Shown: positions 9,314 through 18,362 of the stretch, in pieces
Layout: the number at the start of each line of letters is the position of its first letter
Numbering within the stretch: the stretch's first letter is position 1
NCBI RefSeq assembly: GCF_001269905.1
Contig: NZ_LHVK01000021.1
Coordinates: 87,604 to 151,603, forward strand
Length of the DNA stretch: 64,000 nucleotides
Direction: 5' to 3'
DNA from: Pseudomonas corrugata
Lineage (GTDB): Bacteria; Pseudomonadota; Gammaproteobacteria; Pseudomonadales; Pseudomonadaceae
Notes under the pieces: generated by a model
Told to the model about the DNA's origin: nothing
The model's database searches: none
Seen by the model: only the letters and a program-made list of their open reading frames with translations
Program-made: the position numbers and the translations under genes

Positions 9314-10564
9314 TCAAAAGCTCGGCAGCAGCAGCCCCACCCACATCGCCAGCGTTACCAGCACTTGCCCAGGAATCACCTGCGCAGCAAACTTTCGCCC
9401 GCCACTGAGCCAGGCCACCACGCACTTGCTCAGGGAGTTGCTGCTTATCGCCAACAATACCGGTACGGCGCTCGCCTCGAAGGGCAGCAAACCGGCCTTG
9501 ACCAAGGACGCGATGGAGGCCATCGAGGCATGAGCGTCAACCAAGCCGCTGAAAATTGCGGTGGCGGCCACCCCGGCCTGCCCGAATTCATCAAGCATCG
9601 CTGACGACACAACAGTGATGACGGTCATTGCCACGACCACCATCAACGCCAGCTTCAGGCTGAACGCCCCGCCGTGCTTGATCCTCTCCTCAGCTCGCAC
9701 CCTGGGTCGGGTAAACATCAATGCGCTGGCGTAGAACAGTACGGTCACCGCCCCGCACAGCAGCGGCCACCCCAACCAACGCAGCAACGCCGGTTCCACC
9801 GCACCGAGAATCAGCGCCACCTGTGCCAGAGTCGCCAGGTTGGCCAGCACTGCGGCCGCGCTCAGTACCTTCACATTGAGCGGCTCCTTCGCGGCGATGT
9901 GTCCCATGGTCGCGACAGTCATCGTAGCGGAGGCAAACCCCGATGCAATTGCGCCGAGGGCGTAGCCATAGCGAGTGCCAAGGGTACGAACCGCGACGTG
10001 CCCCATTGCCGCCACCGCCATCAACATGACAGTCAGGGCGCAAATGGTGCGAAGGTTGATGACGTTGTAAGGCCCCAGGTAACGGTCCGGGGTGAGGGGC
10101 AGTATGACCAGCGCGGTGATCAACAGCGTCAGGCCATCGCGCAACTCGGCAGCGGTCAACTGGCTGCGGGCAAAATGATGCAACACCTGACGGCTGGCCA
10201 GCAGCCCCGCCATCACCACGCCTACCGCAGTTGCCAAGGCCGGCGCACTGACGCAGAGCGCACCCAATACCAACACTGCAAACAGTGCCACTTCGCTGGT
10301 GATGCCAGGGTCTTCGGCCAGGTTTTTCCAATACGCCATGGTGACCAGTGCCCCCAGTGCAAGCGCAACAAACCCTAGCAATAAAGGTCCGCCGGTCCAG
10401 GCCGTGACATACCCCAACATCGAAGTAACGGCAAAGGTACGCAGGCCGGCATAATCGCGTCTGCCCTCCTCACCCTTGCGCCGCTCACGCTCAAGCCCCA
10501 CGAGCAGGCCGATTCCCAACGCCGCGCCAGCGTTGACAAAGCCCAGGACCTCGATCACGGCCAT
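9314..10564 (-). CDS. MgtC/SapB-type integral membrane protein with DUF4010-like domain
   Basis: 416-residue polytopic inner-membrane protein. The N-terminal MgtC/SapB part has GLLVGLERERR and DYAGLRTFAVTSMLG; the C-terminal half is a further hydrophobic domain of the DUF4010 type with many transmembrane helices (for example LALMVVVAMTVITVV). Function is not established for this architecture; MgtC homologues affect magnesium and acid stress survival. It starts at the ATG at 10564 and ends just before the Anr box of the following universal stress gene. Placed within the stress block but with no Anr box immediately at its own start. Confidence 0.85.
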   Translation of the reverse strand: MAVIEVLGFVNAGAALGIGLLVGLERERRKGEEGRRDYAGLRTFAVTSMLGYVTAWTGGPLLLGFVALALGALVTMAYWKNLAEDPGITSEVALFAVLVLGALCVSAPALATAVGVVMAGLLASRQVLHHFARSQLTAAELRDGLTLLITALVILPLTPDRYLGPYNVINLRTICALTVMLMAVAAMGHVAVRTLGTRYGYALGAIASGFASATMTVATMGHIAAKEPLNVKVLSAAAVLANLATLAQVALILGAVEPALLRWLGWPLLCGAVTVLFYASALMFTRPRVRAEERIKHGGAFSLKLALMVVVAMTVITVVSSAMLDEFGQAGVAATAIFSGLVDAHASMASIASLVKAGLLPFEASAVPVLLAISSNSLSKCVVAWLSGGRKFAAQVIPGQVLVTLAMWVGLLLPSF

Positions 10565-10591
10565 GGCGCTATGGCGCCATTTGACGCACGT

Positions 10592-10795
10592 TCATCGGGA
10601 CGCCGCATGAACGATCTGCGACGCTTGCGTGCGCGCAATCACGTCTTGCGGCCAGACATGGGGCGCGTCGATTCGCGCCTGCAATGTCCTGGTAAACGAC
10701 AGCGCTTCACCAGCGCTCCTGAAACCTATGCAAAAGGCATCCAGGTGCACCATCCAGCGCATTTCTGCCTGCCGCTCCTCAAGCCGAATAATCAT
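10592..10795 (-). CDS. Small conserved-looking protein of unknown function
   Basis: A 67-codon frame starting MIIRLEERQAEMRWMVHLDA and ending QASQIVHAASR, with no recognisable domain. Support is indirect: it fills the gap between the MgtC-like gene and the last universal stress gene, codon use is ordinary, and Anr boxes lie 75 and 144 bases upstream. GAGA before the ATG is a weak ribosome site. It may instead be non-coding. Confidence 0.42.
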   Translation of the reverse strand: MIIRLEERQAEMRWMVHLDAFCIGFRSAGEALSFTRTLQARIDAPHVWPQDVIARTQASQIVHAASR

Positions 10796-10869
10796 GACCA
10801 ATCTCTCATGGCGGGTGAGCCTGGACTTCAAGTTCAAGCACCAGCCTGCGCCCGATTACGCTGAGCGGA

Positions 10870-10883
10870 TTGATCATGATCAA
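10870..10883. promoter_or_regulatory. Anr/FNR box, perfect consensus (distal)
   Basis: TTGATcatgATCAA matches all fixed positions. It lies 69 bases left of a second perfect box, both upstream of the universal stress gene starting at 11046. Confidence 0.82.
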
Positions 10884-10938
10884 AGATTGCGCTGTTGCCA
10901 GATCATCGTCGGCGCCGATGCGACGCTTTCAAGCGTGT

Positions 10939-10952
10939 TTGATGCAAATCAA
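10939..10952. promoter_or_regulatory. Anr/FNR box, perfect consensus (proximal)
   Basis: TTGATgcaaATCAA lies 94 bases before the universal stress gene start. The two perfect boxes suggest a strongly oxygen-regulated promoter. Confidence 0.82.
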
Positions 10953-11045
10953 GTTACCCAGGCTCACCGCGCTCATGATCAATACCGGACATAGCCCGCG
11001 CGAAAGTCGCCCGGCGCCAACAGGTCTTTGCCCAGGAGGTTTATC

Positions 11046-11969
11046 ATGTCTACGCAACCACGCTTGATGCTGGTCGTTTCGCCACTGATGGAACAAAATC
11101 CGGCGTTCGATCGGGCCGCCGCCCTGGCCAAGGCCGAAGGCGCCGCATTGCATATTGTCGCCTTCGACTACCTCGAAGGCCTGGCCACGGCTGGCCTGGT
11201 CAATGAAGAGGCACTGGAGCAGATGCGGCTGGGTTACATTGAACGCCACCGGCAGTGGCTGGAAGAGAAAGCCAGGTCCCTGCGCAAGCTCGGTATCGAG
11301 GTCACGACAGAAGTAGAGTGGGTAGAGCGCCCCCTGCAGGAAATCCTGGTCCACCTCAAAGAAGCACCGATGGAGGCGCTGATCAAGACGGTGGACCCTG
11401 AGTCCTGGATCTCGCGCCTGATGTTCACGCCTTTGGACGTGCATCTGTTGCATGAATGCAATGTGCCATTGCACTTCGTCAACAAAGTGGTCCATGCGCG
11501 TCCACGCAAAATCCTGGCTGCCATCGATCCGTTCCATCGCGATGGCCGCTACAAGGGGCTCAATGATCGTATCCTGGCCGAAGCCAATAAGCTGGCTACC
11601 AGCTGCGATGCGGCACTGGAAGTCATCTACGCCTACGACCTTTCTTCCATCACCGCAGCCGAATACGGTTTTGGCAACGGCTCGACATTCTTCTCCTCGA
11701 CGCTGGCTCAACAGCTCTACGAATCCCAGGGTGCGGCATTCGACGCGTTGGCCGAACGCAATGGCATCGCGCCGGAACAACGACGCATGATCATGGGTGA
11801 TCCGGCCAAGGTACTGGCCAGCTACGCCGGCGCCCATGACATCGATGTCATCGTCATGGGCCGCGTGCGCTATGGCGGCCTGGACAAGCTGATCGGAAGC
11901 ACCGTGGAGAGCCTGCTGTACAAGATGCCGTGCAGCTTGTGGGTGATTGCTCCGCAGCAGTTTGAATGA
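11046..11969 (+). CDS. Universal stress protein, two UspA domains
   Basis: 307-residue tandem UspA protein, MSTQPRLMLVVSPLMEQNPA at the start after AGGAGG. The second domain ends VIVMGRVRYGGLDKLIGSTVES, the family's nucleotide loop. It is the only one of the four universal stress genes on the plus strand. It has two perfect Anr boxes upstream, so it is probably the most strongly oxygen-controlled member. Confidence 0.92.
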   Translation: MSTQPRLMLVVSPLMEQNPAFDRAAALAKAEGAALHIVAFDYLEGLATAGLVNEEALEQMRLGYIERHRQWLEEKARSLRKLGIEVTTEVEWVERPLQEILVHLKEAPMEALIKTVDPESWISRLMFTPLDVHLLHECNVPLHFVNKVVHARPRKILAAIDPFHRDGRYKGLNDRILAEANKLATSCDAALEVIYAYDLSSITAAEYGFGNGSTFFSSTLAQQLYESQGAAFDALAERNGIAPEQRRMIMGDPAKVLASYAGAHDIDVIVMGRVRYGGLDKLIGSTVESLLYKMPCSLWVIAPQQFE

Positions 11970-12080
11970 GGTGGATGACCGTCGCCGATGACCTGTAGAA
12001 CAACCCTGTCAGCTTTGGTTTCTGCCACGTTGATTGAGGTCATATGCACGGCCAGCGAAATCACTGGGTTTCTCAGCCGT

Positions 12081-13490
12081 TCATCTTCGACCTGAAAGCA
12101 GCTTGGCAGAGGCCTGGAGCGCCTGAGCGTCGCGCATTTTCAAGGTGGCGCGCAACCCTCCTGCGGGGAGGTTCTCCAGACGGATCTGACCGCCCAGGCG
12201 ATCAGCTATGGTGCGTACGATTGTCAGGCCCAACCCCGCGCCCTGATCATTGCCACGGCTATAGAATCGCTCGAAAAGCCGCTCACGTTCGGCCTCGTCG
12301 ATACCCGGCCCCTGGTCTTCAACCGACAGTTCATAACAGTCATCTTTCCTGGCCAGCCGTACCGTAATGACGCCATTGGCCGGCGAAAACCTGGCAGCGT
12401 TGGTCACCAGATTGTTCAAGGCAATATCGATGGCCACCGGATCGATTCGAACCAGGCCGATGTCGTCGCTGACATCGAGCACCGGTTCGAGCCCCTTGCT
12501 CAATAACCAGGGCGTCATCGGCACCAGGCCTGCACGCACTGTGGCGGCCAGATCGATAGGGACTGGCACATCGGCAACCACCTGCGGTTCAAGCCGCGCC
12601 ATGGTCAGCAACTGGTTAACCAGGCGCGTAGTACGATCAACCCCGGCGAGCAGATGTTCCAGGGACTCGCGACGACTTTGTTCATCCCCCGCCTCCATCA
12701 GGTTCTGTGCATGCACCCGAAGCACCGCCAGGGGCGTGCGCATCTCATGGGCCGCGTCGGCGATAAAGCGCCGCTCACGGCCCATGACGTCCTGGATCTG
12801 TGCCAACACACGGTTGAGCGCCGCCTGCATGGGCTCAAGTTCTGTAGGCAACGGCACCATCTGCAGGGGCTCGAGTGAACCCGGATGCCTGGCCCGCAAT
12901 GTTGCCGCCATGTCCACCAGAGGCTTGAGCCCCCAACCGATGGCCAGCCAGATCACTGCGGCAAGAAGCACGCTGCCGATCAGATTGGGCAGCACGGTAT
13001 GACGAACGATGCGATCCACCAGATCGGCGCGCACATCATCGCGCTCCCCCACCCAGATCTTCAGGCCGTACTGCGGGTCGTCCAGTACGAACGCCCGCCA
13101 AGTGTGGTCCTTCTGGTCCGTCACCTCACTGAAACCGGCAGCGCTCGGTGGCGAGGTGAAGGATGGCGCGCTGGAGGTGTGTACCAGCACGGAGCCTTGT
13201 GAATTCCAGACCTGGAAGGCGATCTTGCTTTCATAGGGGTGACCATCGACCTTGGGCGCCGCCAGCCCCAGGGCCGAGTTGAACGCCTGGTACAGCTCTG
13301 CATGCTCCTTGCTCGCCATGGGCATACGCATGACGCCCTGGAGCAAACGGGCATTCTGCGCCAACTGCGCGTCATACACCTCGGCGATTTCGTGGTTGCT
13401 GTCATGCAGGTTGAAGACCGTGATGATCAACAGGCCAAGGAAAAGGAGGCCCAGAATCAACGTCAGGGTACGGCGGCGGATCGAACTCAT
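12081..13490 (-). CDS. Sensor histidine kinase (QseC/PmrB-like)
   Basis: 469-residue membrane sensor kinase. Transmembrane helices lie at about residues 8-26 and 168-187; between them is a periplasmic domain of the 2CSK_N kind (FQVWNSQGSVLVHTS). HAMP-like segment, then the H-box FIADAAHEMRTPL with H248, N-box NNLVTNAARFS, and G boxes DQGPGI and GAGLGLTIV. It overlaps the stop of the response-regulator gene by 4 bases, so the pair is one operon with translational coupling. Signal unknown; relatives sense cations, quorum or catechol-type signals. Confidence 0.93.
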   Translation of the reverse strand: MSSIRRRTLTLILGLLFLGLLIITVFNLHDSNHEIAEVYDAQLAQNARLLQGVMRMPMASKEHAELYQAFNSALGLAAPKVDGHPYESKIAFQVWNSQGSVLVHTSSAPSFTSPPSAAGFSEVTDQKDHTWRAFVLDDPQYGLKIWVGERDDVRADLVDRIVRHTVLPNLIGSVLLAAVIWLAIGWGLKPLVDMAATLRARHPGSLEPLQMVPLPTELEPMQAALNRVLAQIQDVMGRERRFIADAAHEMRTPLAVLRVHAQNLMEAGDEQSRRESLEHLLAGVDRTTRLVNQLLTMARLEPQVVADVPVPIDLAATVRAGLVPMTPWLLSKGLEPVLDVSDDIGLVRIDPVAIDIALNNLVTNAARFSPANGVITVRLARKDDCYELSVEDQGPGIDEAERERLFERFYSRGNDQGAGLGLTIVRTIADRLGGQIRLENLPAGGLRATLKMRDAQALQASAKLLSGRR

Positions 13491-14155
13491 TGGTGCTCCT
13501 CCACCAGGTAGCCGACACCGCGAACGGTCCGGATCAGATCGGTGGAGAACTTCTTGCGCAGATGATGGATGTGGACTTCGAGCGTGTTGCTCTCGGCCTC
13601 CTCGCTCCAGCCGTACAGCAGCTGCATCAGATGATCACGCGTCATGACCCGCCCTGGCGGTGAGAGCAGTTCGTGGAGCAGTTGATATTCCTTGGGCGTC
13701 AGTGCCACCGGCTTGCCCTGGTAGCTGACCTGCTGTGTGCCGGGGTTCAAGCTGACGCCAGCGTGCTCGATCAGCGCCTGGGCACGGCCCGCGCTACGCC
13801 GCAGCAGGGCCCGCAATCGGGCCTTTAGTTCCGCCAGGTCGAAGGGCTTGACCAAGTAGTCGTCGGCCCCGGCATCCAGCCCGGCGATACGATCTTCGGT
13901 GGCATCGCGGGCAGTGAGAATCAGCACCGGCAGGTTGCTACCGCTCTCGCGCAAGCGGCGCAGCACTTGCAAGCCGTCCATTCGTGGCAGCCCCAGATCA
14001 AGTACCGCCAGGTCAAAGGTTTCACTGAGCAACGAATGCAGCGCACTGCTACCGTCTTGCAGCCAATCGACGGTATAGCCTTCGCGACTCAGGGCCTGAC
14101 GGATGCCCTCACCCAGCGCCACGTCATCCTCGATTAGTAATAAACGCACACGCAC
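13487..14155 (-). CDS. OmpR-family response regulator (QseB/PmrA-like)
   Basis: 222-residue regulator with an N-terminal receiver: acidic pair at residues 10-11, phosphoacceptor D53 in AVLDLGLPRMDG, lysine in DYLVKPFD. The C-terminal winged helix has TPKEYQLLHELLSPPGRVMT and TLEVHIHHLRKKF. First gene of a two-gene operon with its kinase; targets are unknown. Confidence 0.94.
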   Translation of the reverse strand: MRVRLLLIEDDVALGEGIRQALSREGYTVDWLQDGSSALHSLLSETFDLAVLDLGLPRMDGLQVLRRLRESGSNLPVLILTARDATEDRIAGLDAGADDYLVKPFDLAELKARLRALLRRSAGRAQALIEHAGVSLNPGTQQVSYQGKPVALTPKEYQLLHELLSPPGRVMTRDHLMQLLYGWSEEAESNTLEVHIHHLRKKFSTDLIRTVRGVGYLVEEHQ

Positions 14156-14160
14156 TCCTG

Positions 14161-14580
14161 TCAGTCGAGTTTCCTGCCTACATCTGCCAGCACCGCTTCG
14201 ATTCCCCTGCGACGCCCGGCATCGGCGCTTTGCCGCCTTGGTCGGGGCTCTGCCAAAGGCTTTTTACCGCGCAGCCCTGGCTTCACCATAGCGCTTTTGA
14301 CGGTAGAGGTGATCGCCCCAGAAGTACAGACTATCAATGCCATTGGGGTTGAGTTGCAACGCCCACTCGAGCAACGGCTCGGCCTTGTCCGGATCCCAGG
14401 GGCCAGCCTGGCAGCCGATCATACAGTGCGCCGAGACTGGTTAGGCCGAGCCTTGCTGATCAGCGGCTTCCAGCCCAAGCGCCTCGTCCCAAGGCGCCAA
14501 GCAGAAAACCGACAAATACTCTTTCATGGCTTGAGGTGCTCATGGCGGGTGGCTTCTTGCAGGGTGTCGGAAAAACTCAT
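14161..14580 (-). pseudogene. Decayed tetratricopeptide-like gene (multiple frameshifts)
   Basis: Successive minus-strand frames read as one protein broken by shifts: MSFSDTLQEATRHEHLK from 14580 after AGGAG; then MKEYLSVFCLAPWDEALGLE; then DKAEPLLEWALQLNPNGIDS continuing LYFWGDHLYRQKRYGEARAA; then, one frame over, KPLAEPRPRRQSADAGRRRG to a stop at 14161. The middle piece has TPR character (LLEWALQLNPNGID, YGEA). It ends just before the response regulator gene. At least three frame changes and an in-frame stop make it non-functional. Confidence 0.6.
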
Positions 14581-14945
14581 GAAGGGGACTCCTCGGACAG
14601 AACGGATTCGGTGAAAGGTTCGGTAGGGCTCGACAATCACCTACCGGCACCGGGGCCCGTTGGCGATGAGCAGAGCCTGGCGATACTGGACTTGAGCGAA
14701 AAACGTGGCGAAATCCATCGGCAAGCCATCCCCCAGAATGAATGTCATGTCGCCGACGCTCGAATGCCCACGTAGGGTTTGCTGGAATCTGAGGAGAGTA
14801 TCGAGGCCGTGTCTTAACGAAGTCTGAAGATGGCATACCCAGGACGGGCAGCTTGTGTCGCTATTCACAGGGAGCGAATCGGTCAATTGCGCAGGTTCGG
14901 TCGTGGATCGCATCCATGAGTCGCCAAACCTGGTCCCCCCCATAT
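14581..14945. other. Gap without a supportable gene
   Basis: Overlapping frames exist on both strands, including one on the minus strand (14985-14641) containing GDMTFILGDGLPMDFATFFA. None has a ribosome site or a recognisable domain. It may be eroded sequence continuous with the decayed TPR gene. Confidence 0.4.
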
Positions 14946-15401
14946 TCAACGCGCCAGCTTGACGGGTTCGATATCGGGAAACCACAAGGCATCTATGCAG
15001 CGCTGCGAATCCTCCTCAGTCACAGGTTTGAGGTTGAGCGGATCAAAACTCAGACCCTCGACCAATGCCAGGGGAACGACGCCGTTTTTTTCCAGAAGCG
15101 CATGAGCCAGGCACTGACATAGAGCTCGCGGTGACGCGCTTTCTGGGTATTCTATTTCGGCTAGTTCAAATTCAATCTCCAGCCGCGTGGTGCAGGTACT
15201 TATCAACGTCTGCACGGCACGCGAGGCGAAGTGAAGCGTGACGAAACAAACCGTCACCAACACCGCCAAAGTGGCTAACAGCAGAACAGCCTCCCTCCTC
15301 CATTGCCTTGCGCCTGATCGAAAATGAAGGAGCAATTGCACCCTTCCCCGCCAGAAGCCACGCAAGGCAGAGATCACATTGACGAATCTTTTGACTGCCA
15401 T
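14946..15401 (-). CDS. Hypothetical membrane-anchored protein
   Basis: 151-codon frame. A basic N-terminus is followed by one transmembrane helix (AVLLLATLAVLVTVCFVTLH, about residues 38-57), then a soluble acidic part with conserved-looking LEIEFELAEIEYPESAS and LSFDPLNLKPVTEED. No domain recognised. The best support is a near-perfect Anr box 59-72 bases upstream in an otherwise non-coding stretch. The ribosome site (CAGG) is weak. It could also be a surviving remnant. Confidence 0.42.
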   Translation of the reverse strand: MAVKRFVNVISALRGFWRGRVQLLLHFRSGARQWRREAVLLLATLAVLVTVCFVTLHFASRAVQTLISTCTTRLEIEFELAEIEYPESASPRALCQCLAHALLEKNGVVPLALVEGLSFDPLNLKPVTEEDSQRCIDALWFPDIEPVKLAR

Positions 15402-15459
15402 GACCCGGGACCTGACTCAACGTATTGTTCAGAGCATGACGGCCGACGAACGCCTTCGT

Positions 15460-15473
15460 TTGACTTGAATCAA
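15460..15473. promoter_or_regulatory. Anr/FNR-like box
   Basis: TTGACttgaATCAA matches 9 of 10 fixed positions; it lies 59 bases before the hypothetical gene starting at 15401. Confidence 0.55.
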
Positions 15474-15569
15474 ACTGTGTTGAGTCCTTATTGTGCTGAT
15501 CAGCTACGCAGCGTCCCATGACACTATGGTGATGGGCGCGTGCGCCAGTTCGAGGCAACCACCGCCAAA

Positions 15570-15674
15570 TTAGCACTCAAGCAACGTCTCGAAGCGTGGA
15601 TAGTCGATTTTGCCTTGGGCATCGAACGGCGTGATCGCGGCCAGGTTGAGGCCGGAAAATGCGAATTCGGACAT
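15570..15674 (-). pseudogene. 5' remnant of a DapA-family gene
   Basis: Begins at an ATG behind a strong AGGAGGGG and reads MSEFAFSGLNLAAITPFDAQ, then GKIDYPRFETLLE, which is the typical N-terminus of dihydrodipicolinate-synthase-family enzymes (about 300 residues). It stops at codon 35. The gene is thus cut after about 33 residues, 112 bases downstream of the Rieske oxygenase gene on the same strand. It was probably once the second gene of that operon. The cut marks the left edge of the betaine island. Confidence 0.72.
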
Positions 15675-15785
15675 TGAATCGAGCCCCTCCTTGATCTTCT
15701 TGAGCGGCCGAAATAATAGCCCTTCCCGGGCTGTTTACATGCTGCAGTGGCCAGCGCAGGACCGCCGGCCATCGTTGCAAGAAAA

Positions 15786-17021
15786 TCAATCCACCGGTTT
15801 GAGTGGTATCTGGACCCGCAGACGCGTCAGCATGGTTTCGCAATACCAATCATCGAACTGGCATACACCATTTTCTGCGATGTCCGAAAAAGGACCGGGC
15901 TCGTAAGTCGGAGAGGTAACTCCCGCTTGGGTGCCCTCGACCAGTCGTCGGTCTTGATCGTTGGTGGCGAGCCAGACTTTTGTCAGCCGGTCGATATCGT
16001 AGTCAACACCTTCAACGGCCGTACTGGGGACAAGCCATTTGGTCGTCACGAGCGTTTCGCCAGGCCCGATTGGAAGTACGCGGAAGCTCAATGCGTGGTC
16101 ACCGAGAAAGTGGTTCCAGGTAGACGGGTAGTTAAAGTAGAGCAAGGCTCCGATGTCCGGCTCGCCGCTTTTATCCAGGCGTCCCGCAACAGCAGGCTTG
16201 CCATCCATTGTGTAACTCACGGCGCCTGCGGAAAGCGGTATGCGCGTCATACGAAAACGACCATTCGGATCCATGACGAGCTTGCTTGGCATACCCGCGG
16301 TTTCGCAGCGATGCCAATGCGCGGTCAATTCGGGATCATCTTCGCCCCCTACCCCTGCCACCGAAAGGTTCTCGACAAAGGAGTTCATCAATTCGGGATG
16401 CGTACCGTCACAATGGAAGCACTCGCGATTGTTTTCAAAGACGAGTTTCCAGTTACCCTTTTCCACGAGATTGGACTCGAAAGCAACTTTGCAGTTATCC
16501 AGGAAATGGGGGGCAATGAAAGGACTTACAGAGTTCCTGAAACTATCGAACTCCGGCGCCTTATCAGCGACGCATACATAAATGTAAGTGTGGACAATTT
16601 CACAATGTACCGGCTTCAGATCATATTGAGTCCTGTCGAAATCGGCCCCCATGTTACCGGCAAATAAAAGACTGCCATCCAGCTCGAAAGTCCACTTGTG
16701 ATAAGGACACACCAGCTTCGCGACTTTGCCTTGGGCGTGCTCGCAAACTTTAGAACCACGATGACGACAGGCGTTGTGAAAAGCACGGACCTGGCCGCTC
16801 TTATCCCTGATGATCAAGATCGGATAGTCGCCGATCTGCAACGTCAAGTACTGTCCGGGTTTTTCAATTTCAAAGGTATGACCGGCAAAAATCCAGTCTT
16901 TGTGCCAGATCTGCTCAAGATCCTGACGAAACACCTCAGGTTCGATATACAGTTCACGAGGTAGCGCGTGACGTGCTTTGCGCTTTTGAATCAGGTCAAT
17001 CACGGATGTTGGCTTATTCAT
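15786..17021 (-). CDS. Rieske oxygenase, Stc2-like proline betaine demethylase
   Basis: Oxygenase component that oxidatively removes an N-methyl group from a quaternary amine, releasing formaldehyde; 411 residues. Rieske [2Fe-2S] ligands: C85 and H87 in CRHRGS, C105 and H108 in CPYHKW. The mononuclear iron site is in ENNRECFHCDGTHPEL with H203 and H208, and E200 preceding them. Segments SYTMDGKPAVAGRLD, YPSTWNHFLGDHALSFRVLP and VEGVDYDIDRLTKVWLATND agree closely with stachydrine demethylase Stc2 as I recall it, better than with GbcA. No reductase gene is adjacent; the only one lies at 46 kb. A LysR gene lies upstream with an ATAAC-N5-GTTAT dyad between. Confidence 0.88.
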   Translation of the reverse strand: MNKPTSVIDLIQKRKARHALPRELYIEPEVFRQDLEQIWHKDWIFAGHTFEIEKPGQYLTLQIGDYPILIIRDKSGQVRAFHNACRHRGSKVCEHAQGKVAKLVCPYHKWTFELDGSLLFAGNMGADFDRTQYDLKPVHCEIVHTYIYVCVADKAPEFDSFRNSVSPFIAPHFLDNCKVAFESNLVEKGNWKLVFENNRECFHCDGTHPELMNSFVENLSVAGVGGEDDPELTAHWHRCETAGMPSKLVMDPNGRFRMTRIPLSAGAVSYTMDGKPAVAGRLDKSGEPDIGALLYFNYPSTWNHFLGDHALSFRVLPIGPGETLVTTKWLVPSTAVEGVDYDIDRLTKVWLATNDQDRRLVEGTQAGVTSPTYEPGPFSDIAENGVCQFDDWYCETMLTRLRVQIPLKPVD

Positions 17022-17205
17022 TATTATCCTCTACACATCAACCTGACGGTTAACGGCAAGTACGTCCAGAAAACGGCGTCATGAACAACGAAGCCTGCGC
17101 GCAGAATCGTCAACTTAGACGCCGATACGCATGTCCCAGCCATGTTTAACAAGAGGGTACGACGGCTCACTCAGTCGGCAAAACTACATTTTCGTCGCTC
17201 AACTG

Positions 17206-17220
17206 ATAACTTGCCGTTAT
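17206..17220. promoter_or_regulatory. LysR-type dyad upstream of the Stc2-like gene
   Basis: ATAAC, TTGCC, GTTAT: a perfect inverted repeat with T-N11-A geometry, 185 bases before the oxygenase start and 59 bases beyond the LysR stop. The same dyad occurs at 18363 and 44597. Confidence 0.65.
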
Positions 17221-17278
17221 GAGCCATCAAATCCGGACAATTCCATGCTTACAGCTGCTCTGTAATCAGAGGGAAAAC

Positions 17279-18247
17279 CTACACGCTCCATCTTGAAAAC
17301 TTCGAAAGGATCCAGTCCCGTACTCGCCGACAGGCATCCTCATATTCAGACCTTTCATTGCAAGCCACGTAATGAAGACTGTTTCGAAGCGTCACTTGGT
17401 GCTCGACGGGACGAACGAGCTGGCCCCTTTCGACCATTGCCCCGACAAGCTGATTCCAGCCCAATGCGACACCTTGGTGGGTCAGGACCATATTCATGAT
17501 CAGGTTGTAGTCGTTGGCATGAAAAATAGGTGGACAATCGGCAGGACGCTCATCGATATCAACGTTCAGAAAGGCCAGCCACACCCCCCAGTCCACATGC
17601 TCAGCCACGCCCGAGCGTCCATATGGACTCAGATTAAGCAGCGAAGAATCGCGTACCCCTTCAAGTGAGGTCAGTTCGGGATGAGCTTCCAAAAATGCTG
17701 GAGAGCAAACAGGATAAATAATATCGTGGCACAGCTGGTAGCTTTTATACCCGTCCCCCACCTTGCGAATTTTTGAAATGATGATGTCCGGCTCTACGCC
17801 AGGTTCCATATTCACGAAATTCTGAGTGGTGATCAGATTGAACTCAATATCCGGGTTGGTCGCACGAAACTCCGGAAAATGCTCGGTTAGCCATAACGCA
17901 GAAAAAGCAGGCGAGCAACAAACGGTCAGAATATGCTTCTGCGTCGGAGCGGTTCTAATTCTTTCAGCTGCCTGCGCGATATTAACGAACGACAGTTGCG
18001 CCGCCTCAAAAAAAATCTTTCCCTCGGCGGTTAGTTCTACTGTGCGTCCGGAACGCATGAACAGTTGAGCGCCCAAGGAGTCCTCAAGCTCTCGAATCTG
18101 CCGGCTGATTGCGGCTTGTGATACGCACAAGGCCTCTGCTGCCCGAGTAAAGCTTTCATATTTAGCGGCGGCGACAAACGCTCTGACAGCCCGAAGGGAA
18201 GGCATCCTAAGCAGTAATGTATCGGGGTCAACGTGTCTGCTGAGCAT
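17279..18247 (-). CDS. LysR-family regulator (GcvA-type)
   Basis: 322-residue LTTR: N-terminal winged helix MPSLRAVRAFVAAAKYESFT continuing into CVSQAAISRQIRELEDSLGA, then a periplasmic-binding-fold effector domain (HVDWGVWLAFLNVD, GVALGWNQLVGAMVERGQLV). The region between it and the divergent ABC transporter operon contains an ATAAC-N5-GTTAT dyad, and another dyad precedes the Stc2-like gene it reads toward. It is the likely direct regulator of both. Confidence 0.92.
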   Translation of the reverse strand: MLSRHVDPDTLLLRMPSLRAVRAFVAAAKYESFTRAAEALCVSQAAISRQIRELEDSLGAQLFMRSGRTVELTAEGKIFFEAAQLSFVNIAQAAERIRTAPTQKHILTVCCSPAFSALWLTEHFPEFRATNPDIEFNLITTQNFVNMEPGVEPDIIISKIRKVGDGYKSYQLCHDIIYPVCSPAFLEAHPELTSLEGVRDSSLLNLSPYGRSGVAEHVDWGVWLAFLNVDIDERPADCPPIFHANDYNLIMNMVLTHQGVALGWNQLVGAMVERGQLVRPVEHQVTLRNSLHYVACNERSEYEDACRRVRDWILSKFSRWSV

Positions 18248-18362
18248 GGTAAGCCCTCATCCTCCTATCATCCGCGAAAGCGGCGGAGCGTAACTCAATA
18301 GCCTAGCCCAGGCCATAAGAAGCGTCGTGATTGCGCCAAGGCAGTCGCTTCAGCCAGCAACG

